From: Doryteuthis pealeii
Lineage: Eukaryota > Mollusca > Cephalopoda > Myopsida > Loliginidae
Direction of reading: 5' to 3'
Length of the DNA: 64,000 nt
NCBI GenBank assembly: GCA_023376005.1
Contig: CM042157.1
Location: forward strand, 64,188,311 to 64,252,310
Both the position numbers and the translations under genes were made by a program. Positions 1 to 9,839 of this stretch are shown here, one piece after another. How positions within the stretch are numbered: position 1 is the first letter of the stretch; every line of letters begins with the position of its first letter. Below the pieces are notes generated by a model. It had not been told where the DNA came from. It did no database searches and saw only the letters and a list, made by a program, of their open reading frames with translations.

Positions 1-283
1 TGACACAATACTTTTAAAATTCACTATTAAATGAAAGAATTCAATGTTCATCTTTTACTTTGAAGTGAAAACATACGAGATCGAATTATTGTGCTTCCAT
101 ATGTAAACTGTTCGATTATATCTTGAAAAAAAATGAGAGTTCTTGTCTCTTGGAATATGAAGTTATCTACCTTACACACACAAATTTGAGCCACCCTACA
201 TATACGTAACCATGCATGTATCGACATTATTTATAGCCATACATAAATTCATAAACATTAAACACTGTATTTAAATATAAATG

Positions 284-291
<8 letters not shown>

Positions 292-332
<41 letters not shown>
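292..332. repeat. (GA)n microsatellite
   Basis: About 20 GA dinucleotides. The same tract at the same place in the unit is longer at 33531-33601 and at 51812-51864, so this locus varies between unit copies. Confidence 0.95.
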
Positions 333-335
<3 letters not shown>

Positions 336-386
336 GAAACTGGTCAGTGGGTGGCAGAATCATATTTAACACCGACAACAAAATTG

Positions 387-789
387 GGCTGAACTTGCAC
401 AAAGGTGTCAAAATTAGGGTGACCCAGAAAAAACAGAACCCACAAATTTTGTAATAAAACTGTTAATTTTAACTATAGGAGTCTGGGGTTAGGGTTTAGG
501 GTTAGTTTAATGGGAAAATGAATAAATAATGAATAACAATTCTATGAAAAATCAATTAACAGTCCGATTTTCACAAAAAAAATTTTGAGATAAAAAAATG
601 AACCTTCAGAAAACTTTTTTACTTTTTTTTCTGGGAACAGAACCCACAAATTTTGTAATAAAACTGTTAATTTTAACTAGGGGGTAGGGTTGGGTTAGGG
701 TTTAAGGTTAGTTTAATGGGAAAATAAATAATTTGGGTTTTGTTTTTTCAGGGTCACCCTAATTTTGACACCTTTGTGCAAGTTCTGCC
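387..789. mobile_element. MITE with about 55-bp terminal inverted repeats and telomere-like interior
   Basis: The ends are near-perfect inverted repeats: GGCTGAACTTGCACAAAGG at the left mirrors CCTTTGTGCAAGTTCTGCC at the right, and the match continues for about 55 bases. The element is flanked by an 8-bp direct repeat CAAAATTG (379-386 and 790-797). Related unit copies near 20.62 kb and 51.95 kb read straight through this site, which shows the empty target. The interior has two copies of a segment with TTAGGG-like runs (about 481-512 and 662-712), plus a piece resembling the GT family. An 8-bp duplication would fit hAT- or P-like elements, but a 6-bp duplication with longer ends cannot be excluded. 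There is no coding capacity. Confidence 0.8.
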
Positions 790-797
790 CAAAATTG

Positions 798-1464
798 CCT
801 ACTGTTTGAATGTTTGACGTAAAAGTAACGTAGCAAATTGATCCCCCTCTAAAAATTACACAGACTACTTTCCACAATATAAAAGGATAGATTGTTTTTT
901 AATAAATCTTACACATAAGTAAGATTTGCAGAAAAATTAAAACAAAAAAATTGAAGGCGGTAGCAATCGGTAAACAACTTCAATCCTTAAGTAAAAGTTC
1001 AGTAAACTTTTTAAGAAAAAATACGTCATTTTTACATGCAAAGAAATAAATTAAGAAAAAAAATTATACTTACCTTTTTTTAACCTTTAAGCAATGCGAT
1101 ATTTAGAGAAAAGTAAGAAACTATAATATTTTAAATAAACTAATATTTTCTGTTTGAATTGAATTTAAAAAACAGCAGCCATTTGCAAACGATGCTATGC
1201 TAAACGTTAACTACAGTTTTGTCAAGGGAGATAATTCGAAAATTAAATAAAGATTAGTAATAGTAGTAGTAACATTTATAATTTATTTTGGATAATTCGA
1301 AGAAATTGAGTGGAAAGAGTAATATTAATGATTTGTTTGGATTATTTCATGACATGTCAGCGACGCATAGGTTATTTAAGGCCGAAAGTTGATCCATATG
1401 TAAATATAATGTTAGGAGAGGCAATAAATAAATAAATAAATAAATAACAAAGCAGTCGTATACT
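798..1464. other. Non-coding unit module shared by all units
   Basis: I see no gene here. The stretch recurs at about 20630-21100, 34080-34775 and 51960-52470. It contains poly-A/T runs, a (TAG)n tract and a short (AATA)n tract near 1425-1446. It is useful mainly as a landmark for the tandem organisation. Confidence 0.7.
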
Positions 1465-1469
1465 AGGGA

Positions 1470-3344
1470 TACCGGGTATCCGATACCCAAAATGAAGCTA
1501 AACTGCGTTTTTGACAAAATGACTTTAGAAAATAATTTACCAAAAAATCAGGGAATTATCGGATTTTAATGAAATTTTCAGTGCTTATTTATCAATAAAT
1601 GATCTTTATAATGCATTATTTATTTTATTTCAAAACTTTCTCATTTTTTTCAGGTCACTTAATTCTGACCCCCCTTAGGTTGGGGGCGTAACATTTTTTT
1701 CAAGTTGGTCTTATAGTTTTCTAATTCAACAATAAAAATTACAAATTCTTTTAAAAATATTAATCGAGCTCGTATCGGACCAATGTTTAGTGCACCTGAA
1801 TTATAAAATTCATATTTTTAAATATCCGTGAAAAATTCGATTTTTTGACGCAGGAAAAAAAAAATTAAATTTATTTCACTCAGAAAATAAAAATATTTAA
1901 TCACACAAAAGATTGAAAATTTCTTAAAAATTAATTTCTTAAAAAAAATTTTTGTTGTTGACAATTTAATAGAATATAGTACATACCAATTATAAAAGCA
2001 AAAAAAAGTTTTCAAATATTAATATTATGACATTTTTTTGCACTTTTTATTTCCGATTTCATTAATTTTTCCTCAAAAAACTACACCTCGTACATTCATA
2101 CAATTTCATTGATATAGTTATTCAAACTCTTATCTTTATAGAAAAAAAGAAATTTTTTTTTCTGACGCGTCATTTTTTTTTTTTTAACTATTTCAGATGT
2201 ATTTACATCCAATGGTAAACATTTATGGAAATTTTCGGGAAAATCAGATTATTAATTGATTTTTCATAGAATTTTTAAAAAATCCTCTTATCGTAACTTG
2301 TTTTTAGCTACGTTAAATTTCAGTCGATTTAACAGTGCAAAAATGAAAACATTGTTTTTCAATCATAATTTTCATTATTTTCGTAAGCTGATAAAAAAAT
2401 TTAAAAATCATCAGGAGTTTGTTCAATGTTTTTTTCTTTCGAATGGAAAAAATTTTTTCAAGATAATATTTTTTCTGCAAGTTTCATTGTGTTAAATGTA
2501 GGGGGGGGGGTAAATTGCACAGGGTCAAATTGGTGGTACCTACTAATTACAGTATAAATAAAGAGATAAAAAACGAAGTTATGAATAGAAAAAAAAAAAA
2601 AAAAAGATTTACGGTGGCTTTTCTATGAGAAAATAGGTACCGAAATAAAATGTAAAAAATAATAGATATTAATTTTTTGGAGATTTCTTTTTTACTCATT
2701 TCGATAATTATTTAATTGGCTATTGTCTTATAAAAGAAAAAAATTATACATCGATATTTTTTCTGCTTAAAAAGGTGTGGGGGGGTACATTTTCAATCGA
2801 GTTTTTCTTGAAAAAGTATACCTTGATGTAATAAAATAAGGTTTGCATTATATATATATTTATTTTTAGAATCTAAAAATATAACATTTTAAACTTAATA
2901 TCAGGCTTTTCATATTTTAAATGAATTTTATGTATTAATTTTTCATAGCAAAAATACTAAATGAGAGTTTTGAAATAGAATAACTAATGCATTATAAAAT
3001 TCATTAATTGATAAATCAATACAGAAAATTTCATTAATATCAGATAATTACCTGATTTTTGATAAAATCTTTTGCTATCGCAAATGTTACGTTAAGATTG
3101 TAAACAAGTGCCTAAAATCATTGAAAAAAAGCCAAAATGGCGGAACGCGTCGAAATTGACCAAAACAAATCGTTTTAAATCTATTAAAAATAAACTGCAT
3201 ATGTAATGATATTTTTCTTTTTTTAATGATGGTCATTATGTTACTACTTATCATTTTAGACAAAAGTTTGACCTTGAATAATAGATTTCATTAATTTTAA
3301 TTTGTTTTTAAAAAACTAGCAGCCGACAAAATTGGGTATAGCTT
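1470..3344 (+). mobile_element. Repeat family Y, interrupted by a GT element
   Basis: This AT-rich dispersed repeat has recognisable blocks: AAAATCAGGGAATTATC, GGTCACTTAATT followed by a C-rich run, and a segment around GCCAAAATGGCG near 3130. Copies occur at about 34780-36706 (+), 52468-53490 (+) and, decayed and inverted, in 14810-15915 and 18140-19080. No ORF of note is present. Bases 1713-2542 are a later insertion, because the copy near 52.69 kb is continuous across that point. The class is unknown. Confidence 0.7.
1713..2542 (+). mobile_element. GT-family DNA transposon, 5'-truncated, nested in Y
   Basis: The right end carries the family signature: a G-run, GTAAATT(T/G)CACAGGG, then AATTGGTGGTACCTA, finishing in the TA target dinucleotide at 2541-2542. 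The left end of the family is missing, and the sequence starts directly in the inner segment. The continuous Y copy near 52.69 kb gives the pre-insertion state. No transposase can be read in it. Confidence 0.75.
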
Positions 3345-3460
3345 AAATATAGGGTGGGGGGTAAATTTCACAGGGTAAAATTGGTGGTACCTATTGTATA
3401 AATTTTATACAATAGGTACCACCAATTTTATCCTGTGAAATTTACCCCCACCCTATATTT
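3345..3460. repeat. Near-perfect palindrome of about 116 bp
   Basis: Two GT-family termini face each other around a 19-base centre (3394-3412). The arms are about 57 bases and differ by one substitution and one G in a run. The duplicate at 36707-36811 keeps the structure. It could extrude as a cruciform or fold as a hairpin if transcribed. Confidence 0.9.
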
Positions 3461-4803
3461 AACGCAATGAAACTCGCAGAAAAATTAATATTATCTTGAA
3501 AAATTTTTTGCCAATCAAAAAAAAAAAAAAAAAAAATTAAACAAACTCCTGATGATTTAAAAAGAATTTTTTTCAGCTTACGGAAATAATGAAATTATGA
3601 TTGCAAAACAATGTTTTCATTTTTGCACTGTTAAATCAACTGAAAATTTAACGTAGCTAAATCAAGTTACGATAAGAGGATTTAAAAAAAAAATTCTATG
3701 AAAAATCAATTAATAGTCCGATTTTTCACGAAAATTTCCATAACTATTTACCTTTGGATGTAAATATATCTGAATAGTTTTTTTCTAAAATATATTAGGG
3801 GAAATATATTTTTGCGAGTCTAACGCCGCCTATTTTATTTTATGAGATAAAAAAAATGAACTTCAGAAAACTTTTTTTAACTTTTTTTCTATAAAGATAA
3901 TAGTCTGAATAACTATATCAAAAAATTGTATAACATACAATGGCAGTCGTTTTTTTTTTTTTTTAAGGAAAAATTGATGAAATTGGAAATAAAAAGTGCA
4001 AAAAAATGTCATAATATTATTATTTGAAAATTTTATTTTTTTTGCTTTTTTAATTGATATGTACTATATTTTATTAAATTAAAAAAAAAAATATATATAT
4101 ATAAACTGTTAATTCAAAGATCAAATTATCTGATTGGGGGAAAAAATAAGTCATCGTTATCGTGAAAAATAAGTAAAACAGTCCGTTTATTTACAACACA
4201 GTTTCTTTATTGATATATTTTTTATATATATTTTTAGCAGAATTTTGTATTCATGGTTCTTTTACTAAAAAGCTTTTGCATTGAGACTCATAAAAATCTT
4301 CTGATATAATTATTCAGACTTTTATCTTTATAGGAAAAAAGTAAAAGTCGTTTTTTGTCAGTTCATTTTTTTTAATATTTCATAAAATAAAATGGGGGGG
4401 GGGGTAGACCTCGTAAAAAAATATTTCCCCTAACATATTTAAGAACAAAACTATTTAAGACATATTTTAATCAATAGGTAAGTAATTATGGAAGTTTTCG
4501 TCAAAATTGGACCATTAATTGATTTTCCATAGAATTTTTTAAAAAGCCTCTAGTCATAACTTTTTTTTGTGGCTACATTAAATTTCAATTGATTTAACGG
4601 TGCAAAATGTAAACATTGTTTTCCATTCATAATTTTCATTATTTCCGTAAGCTGAAAAATTTTTTTAAGAATCATTATGAGATTTTTTATTGCTTCTTTC
4701 GAATGGACAAAAAATTTTCAAGATAATATTAACATTTATGTAAGTTTTATTGTGTTAAATATGGGTGGAGGGTAAATTTTACAGGGAAAATTGGTGGTAC
4801 CTA
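3413..4803. mobile_element. Foldback GT element with two right ends
   Basis: It begins with TAGGTACCACCAATTT and ends with AATTGGTGGTACCTA, each bordered by TA. Instead of one left and one right end, both halves derive from the right part of the family. The first half is inverted up to about 4085 and the second is forward from about 4105. The result is a long inverted repeat with a short spacer. The copy in the second duplicate is 36764-38141. There is no coding capacity. Confidence 0.8.
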
Positions 4804-5069
4804 TATTTCATATTAAAACTTTCACCCAGTGGAAGGTGTGTATTTTTGCAAGATCAGTATCGATTTACCAGGTTACACATACACACACACATATATATAT
4901 ATATATACATCTTTAATGTGATAGTACCTGTAATTTTTACTATTAGTAGTTGAAGATGTTTTTGTTCAACATTATCAGGTTTTTCGAAATGTTTTCATGA
5001 GAAATGTTTTCTAAAAAAAATGTACACCAAAAATTCATTTACAATATAAAATTAAATTCAATTAAGGGC
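4804..5069. other. Non-coding, CA/TA microsatellite
   Basis: It contains a short (CA)n(TA)n tract at about 4875-4907. I see no gene. It is duplicated at 38142-38400 with a shorter microsatellite. Confidence 0.7.
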
Positions 5070-5700
5070 CTAATGGAATTTGGTGGTGGTGGTGGTGGGT
5101 AATTCACAAGTTGCAACGAGATTATGAAGGTCCTGGGTTTTGGAAGGACTACTATAGAAAAGGAGGAAGAAGAAATGAGACAAGGTGGAGGCTTTGAAAA
5201 AGGGGTGGAGTGATGCACAGTGATTTGACCGAGGCATGACCCCGAATCGAAAATTGAAAACCAACTGAAGTTTCAGGTGTTGACCGGAACCCGGAAGTCA
5301 CGTGGTGATGAGGAACGACGAACAACAAGATCACCCTCTTTTTGCTTTCCGAGGCATAGAGTATGACAGGCCTCTGGTCCCTAGTGTGGGATCACAACAA
5401 TTTAACAGTGTTCTCTTTCTCTCTGCTTTCCTCTCCTTCGAACACTCACGAGACGAGCCCGAAAATAAAGCTAAGCCCTTAGATATATCTCAAGCGTTGT
5501 TATCTTTTTTTTATCGACAGAGACTGCCGTGTAAACAAATACCTTTTAGTGCTGTGATTTGGAGGGCACAAGTAAGATTAGGCGATAAAGGTTCAAGGAC
5601 AAGCTACAAAAGTGTTCTATATACATTAAAATCTACAATGCATATATATTATAAATGTTAATTACAAACATGAAGCATATAACCAACTGATTTTAGCAAA
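5070..5700. promoter_or_regulatory. GC-richer island with adjacent ETS-like and E-box motifs
   Basis: This stretch is clearly richer in G and C than its surroundings. It has a (GGT)n tract at about 5080-5099 and the composite CCGGAAGTCACGTG near 5290, which joins an ETS-type core to a CACGTG E-box, a common promoter arrangement in animals. The same composite is kept in the duplicate near 38627. The open frames here are broken by non-triplet indels between the copies, so I do not call a protein. It may be an old promoter or the 5' part of a retroelement. Confidence 0.3.
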
Positions 5701-5849
5701 TTATTACCTGCTTTAGATCAAAGCTACTGAGGACAATTATTTGGCGCTTTTAAATCTTACTTTAGATACTAATGCAGAGCAGCATGCAAGAGATGATATC
5801 ATTAATTACATATAAAAAATTACATTTCACGGAAATACCCAAAACCTTT

Positions 5850-5925
5850 GAGACGGAGTTTAGGGTAAGGTAAGGGTTAGTGTTAGGGGCTAGTGTTAAA
5901 ATAGGGTTAGAGTTAGGCTACTTCG
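5850..5925 (+). repeat. Degenerate telomere-like repeats
   Basis: A run of variants such as TAGGGTAAGG, AAGGGTTAGTG and TAGGGTTAGAG. It is duplicated at about 39200-39262. It looks like decayed (TTAGGG)n, or a repeat that mimics it. Confidence 0.6.
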
Positions 5926-6124
5926 GGAGTTTCTTGTATATAATTCTATTTATATGTAAAATTTGATTCTAATTGATTTATCTTTTTAATGCTATTCTGT
6001 ATTTGTATTATTATTTTAAAATTAATGTGCTGCTGCTGCTGGGCTGGTGATGTTAATAAAATAAAGGAGAGAATAACTATTAATATTGGAATCTTTCCGT
6101 CCACTAGGACGTGGCATAGTGGTC

Positions 6125-6560
6125 AAAAAAAAAAAAATATTGCATCTGCACAAGTAACTCTACAGGCAATACTTGAGTGACAGTCTTTGGTGCACAGAAT
6201 GCACACAAACTGTGATGCTTTCTGGGGCTGCTGGTTTTTCTCTCTGTTTCTGGCTCTCTTTGCTATCAAGACTACTCTCCTCTCTGCCTCACCCCTCTGT
6301 GTGCCTTGCTTAATGTTAAGGTGCCAGGCCGCTCTATTTTTTTGCATCTACCTTCCACGTGTTTATGTCAATATAGCATATCCTCATAACTCCCTGCAGA
6401 CATCTTTAAATCATAGGCGTGGTTTACCAACCGATCAGTAGCTTTTTACTAATTCACCCATAAAAAAGATCTTTTGGGATGCGTCCATTTTCCATTCTCC
6501 TAACATGTCCAAGTCAGCAAAGGCGCCTCTCACAAAGAATGGAGAACATGCTGTTCATGT
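6125..6560 (-). pseudogene. LINE ORF2 C-terminal fragment (non-LTR retrotransposon), decayed
   Basis: On the minus strand, conceptual translation gives LGHVRRMENGRIPKDLFYG and, further on, KNRAAWHLNIKQ and FVCILCTKDCHSS. This is the usual C-terminal end of invertebrate LINE ORF2 proteins, finishing in a Cys/His-rich motif (CxxCxxxCH). The tryptophan before LGHV is a stop codon, and further stops and frame changes follow, so the copy is dead. Parallel copies lie at 39490-39890 and 54735-55130. The reverse transcriptase part is missing. Confidence 0.8.
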
Positions 6561-7680
6561 TGGCGTATGAGAATAATAAAGTAAGGAATTAAAAGGAATA
6601 AAAATTAAACTTTTTACAAGATAAAAAAGAATATGGTAGAAAAGTATTAACGTTGTTGTAGAGTTTGTTTAGTTTAGGTCAGAATAGGCTACTGGGTAAA
6701 TTGGTAATTTAGTCAAGCCAAGGTTGTTACGTAGTACCAGTAGCACACTGAGCGACCTGACACAGTTTAACGAGTGAATAATTTATGTAAATTATTATCA
6801 CATTATAAACCTTGGTTAAAAATTGCAAATCGTCGTCAGAATAAAATGGAAAAATTTGGCTTGGCATAGATTTTAATGAATTTATTATTACTAAGGACAC
6901 GATTTATGTTATTTTACTTAAATTTTTAACCGTTAGTTTGTGTTTTTAACCATTTTTCATTGGATGTTATTTTCTTACAGAGCTGTAAGAGAACTAATTT
7001 TTAAGGGAGATAAATATTTTCCAAGAATTATGAACATAAAAACACGGATTATTACACTTTTGGTCATCCATACTTAAGAAAACCCACGCCGCATGTAATA
7101 TTGAAATGGAAAGTTATTTTTTTGTTTGACATGTTTAAACATAAATCAGGTCCTTAGTAATAATCAAATTCATTAAAATCTATACCCAAGCCAAATTTTT
7201 CCGTTTGATTTTACACGATTTGCAGTTTTTAACTTTCTTTTTTTTATGATCAGTATTTATTTTATTATTTTTTAACTGGTAAAGAAATGTCTGCTTACAA
7301 AATGTGATTTTTTTATTGTTAAAACAGAAAACAAGGAACAAAAATATTTTAACAAAAAGGGTTAGATAAAAAATTGTTGACCAGCACACAATAAGAATGA
7401 AAGAGAAATAGACCCTGTGGAATTTAGGGATAGTTTCACATGTAACAAGAGAGAAAGATGGGCATTAAGTTTTAAAAGACCAAGAAAGACGGTAAATAAT
7501 GCTACTAAAATGTTTTTATTAAATGTTAAATGCACAATGCATATATACAAATATAACGTTAGTTTCAAACATGGAGTTAATGTATAGTTCAATATTCAGT
7601 TTGTTTATGTTAGGTTGGATATGCTACTGTTAATTTGGTAATTTAGTGAAGCCATGGTTTGTATATAATGTTAGAGTTTG
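6561..7680. other. Non-coding unit sequence
   Basis: No gene is supported. It is duplicated at 39890-41040; its first part also occurs after the third LINE copy (55130-55320). It contains two partly mirrored segments, about 6790-6930 and 7140-7230, that look like the arms of an old inverted-repeat element. Short ORFs on the minus strand are not conserved in frame. Confidence 0.6.
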
Positions 7681-7995
7681 TATTGCAGAGTTATTCCGGG
7701 GTGAAGAATGTCTTGGATAACTATTCCCTCTTGTAACAAAGTCTTGATAGCTTAATCCAAAGGATCTCTTGGATAACTATGTTCTCTTGTAACAAAGTTC
7801 TGGTGCCTTAATCCAAAAGGATAATAAGAGTTATTCTGCTGAGGAATGTCCTTGGATAACTATTCCTCTTGTAACAAAGTTCTTGGTAAGCCTTAATCCA
7901 AAGGATAATAAAGAGTTATTCCTGCTGAAGAATTGTCCTTGGATAACTATTTCCCTTGTGTAAAAAAGTCTTGAAGGCTTTATTCCGAATTAATT
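7681..7995. repeat. Minisatellite of about 80 bp, 3-4 units
   Basis: Units carry TTGGATAACTATTCC, CTTGTAACAAAGT and TTAATCCAAAGGATAATAA. The corresponding place in the second duplicate (about 41035-41195) has only two units. The units here differ mostly by single-base indels, which may be real or sequencing error. Confidence 0.75.
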
Positions 7996-8109
7996 ACAAA
8001 CATGAAGGTTATTGTTGTAGAGTTCGTTTAGTTTAGGTGTTGAAATAGGCTACTGGTAAATTGGTAATTTAGTGAAGCTGAGTTTAACAGGTTTTAATTC
8101 AGAGTTTCC

Positions 8110-8457
8110 TTCTCCTAGATTGGTTGCCTAACCAAGGTTAAAGAGACCAGTCCACCCTACTTATTTACCTATAGCTGGATGGAGAACATACCTTTCCCAA
8201 GGGTATTAAGTAAAAAGTCGTCGGGGCAGCCTAATGTCAGTATCAGCCAGGCCGCAAGGGAGTCTATCCCTTTTCCAATAGCATTAGACCAAGGAGATTA
8301 TTTTAGCATCTGAGGTGGAGCGCCACACCTATCATCAGCTCCTCATTTTACCACACCGATCCCTGTGCTACTTATTGCTGAGTTGGCGAGGACCAGTATC
8401 GGACAGGAACCTTGTGATTCCTAGTCGAACGCTCTACCGACTGAGCTAAACCAGCCT
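8110..8457 (-). mobile_element. tRNA-derived SINE
   Basis: On the minus strand it opens with GGCTGGTTTAGCTCAGTCGG, a good tRNA 5' half with an A box (about 8436-8450). A degenerate B-box region follows (about 8394-8411), then a body of about 280 bases unrelated to tRNA. It is duplicated at 41311-41660. A decayed relative lies at 12800-13010. It is not a functional tRNA: the acceptor stem does not close and the body continues. Confidence 0.75.
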
Positions 8458-8469
8458 AAAGGTATTAGT

Positions 8470-8566
8470 ACTATGTGAAATGCACGCAGCCTCATTCAGG
8501 ATTTGAACTCATATCACTAAGTCCATTTCCTATGATGATAACCATTACACCACAGCTAATATGATA
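8470..8566 (-). mobile_element. Second tRNA-like sequence next to the SINE
   Basis: Reverse-complemented it reads GCTGTGGTGTAATGGTTATC (A-box part, about 8538-8556) and GAGTTCAAATCC (B-box part, about 8499-8510), spaced as in a tRNA. The acceptor arms do not pair well, so I read it as a tRNA-derived retroposon head or tRNA pseudogene. It is duplicated at about 41690-41762. It sits directly upstream of the other tRNA-like head on the same strand. Confidence 0.6.
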
Positions 8567-9340
8567 TGTAAGATGAGATTGTTAAATCGAAGAAGAAAAC
8601 TGAAGTGGAAGAAACTGATGTATTTCTGGTAAATGGTCAAGATTTCAAGTGAGTTTCAAATGCCAATTTTTGTTTTATAGGATGAAAAAAAAAAAATCAA
8701 TTTCAACTTTTACTTTTTTGATTTGATCAAATAAAAGCAATAAGTCAATTTCGGGGTGGGGTGGAGAAATCATGTAATGTCGAAGGACATTGTTTCTGAA
8801 TGAAGAATTGTTGTGAATAACTATTCCTGTAAAGCTTTAATTGCCGAATGTTAATCATGTAGCAGTTCTTTGGTTGAACAGGCTTTAAATCACCTTCAGG
8901 GTATGTGAGTGGGATGTTTTCTTAGTGCTACTCATCACATGGGGGTGTGAAGCAAAAATTTATCCCTCGTGTGCTTGTTAATTTCTCAGGCAGTTAACCT
9001 TGTCCCCGCAAGGGCAGCAAGTAAGAGAGGGAGGAGTGTGTGTGCTTGCTTTTACAAGTGTCCACATGGTAAGAAGCTGCCTGCGGCAACTGGTGGAGAA
9101 TTCTTAAGTCGATTCTTACACCTTAGACTCAGAACCTTCTAATTTTGTTCATTTGTTTTATAATTTCTAATACTTTTTAAGTGATTCACATAATAATGTT
9201 TGTTATCTGTTTTTAAAAATCCTGTATATATATATATAGTATATATATAATATTCTGTGTCTCGCATCTTGGAATTTACATTGATTATTTGGCATTTTAA
9301 GCAGTGCCTGTTCCTTTCGGTTATCTGTGATGATTTTCAG
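8567..9340. other. Non-coding stretch, end of duplication
   Basis: It continues the duplicated block to about 9226, with many indels against 41765-42457. A (TA)n tract then follows at about 9229-9250. I see no gene. Confidence 0.6.
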
Positions 9341-9546
9341 GGACCGATTTCTCATATTCTTTCTCTGTCTGCTTGGAAGGCTTCTTTAGAAAAACATTCT
9401 GGCCAACGGAAAGTAATCTTATGGGAACGTCGGCGGACTGTGCAGAAATACTACTCGCTAATGCTGACCATTCGGACACAGCAGTAACACGAGCCGGCCG
9501 GCCCGACATTCTAATGGCGCTTTTGAAATCAGATTCCAAAAAACAG
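9341..9546 (+). CDS. Candidate internal exon of an unidentified host gene
   Basis: A 206-base segment runs from a 3' splice site (pyrimidine-rich sequence ending TGATTTTCAG at 9340) to a 5' splice site (CAG/GTGGGT at 9546/9547). With two leading bases, one frame is open for all 68 codons; it includes RAGRPDILMALLKSDSKKQ at its end. Its base composition is much closer to coding sequence than the surrounding AT-rich DNA, and I find no second copy in the window. I do not recognise the protein. A minus-strand ORF overlaps it, but only the plus strand has matching splice signals. It lies in the region where sequence accuracy falls, so frame errors are possible. Confidence 0.4.
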
Positions 9547-9839
9547 GTGGGTCTTTGATTCTATACAAAAATAATCTCTCTAATATATAGGTAACATTAT
9601 ATAAGGATATCTCAAAACATTTGGAGAAAGTGAAAGAAAAGGAAAGTAACACTGGTAAAACTGGAGAGTTAAAAGAAACACATAAAAAGTAATTTTTATC
9701 TTTGATATTAATAGAAGAATTAAGGCTGAATAATAATGATCATAAACCTCAAGAGAGAAATAATCGGCTAAAAACGGCGGGGGAGAAAAATAAATGACGG
9801 AATAACACTGACAACCAGGGGGGTAGAGAGATCAGAAAT

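Larger units (their letters stand above)
1..9226. repeat. Segmental duplication, copy 1
   Basis: This block matches 33241-42457 in the same order and orientation from its first base, so the duplication probably continues left of the window. The match includes the GA tract, the MITE, the nested GT and Y elements, the palindrome, the LINE fragment and both tRNA-like repeats. It ends near 9226, where copy 1 runs into a TA repeat and copy 2 into a LINE fragment. Up to about 7 kb the differences are mostly substitutions and short homopolymer changes. Beyond that, copy 1 carries many single-base indels. It could be a real recent duplication or an unmerged contig overlap. Confidence 0.9.

Noticed and set aside
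481..512. True telomere or chromosome end
   Set aside because: Only a few imperfect TTAGGG-like units are present, internal to a MITE and repeated at several places.
5302..5661. 119-codon ORF, and the opposite-strand ORFs at 5070-5334
   Set aside because: The duplicate at 38400-38900 differs by indels that are not multiples of three, so the frame is not conserved.
8385..8457. Functional tRNA gene
   Set aside because: The A box is good, but the B box is degenerate, the acceptor stem does not pair and a SINE body follows.
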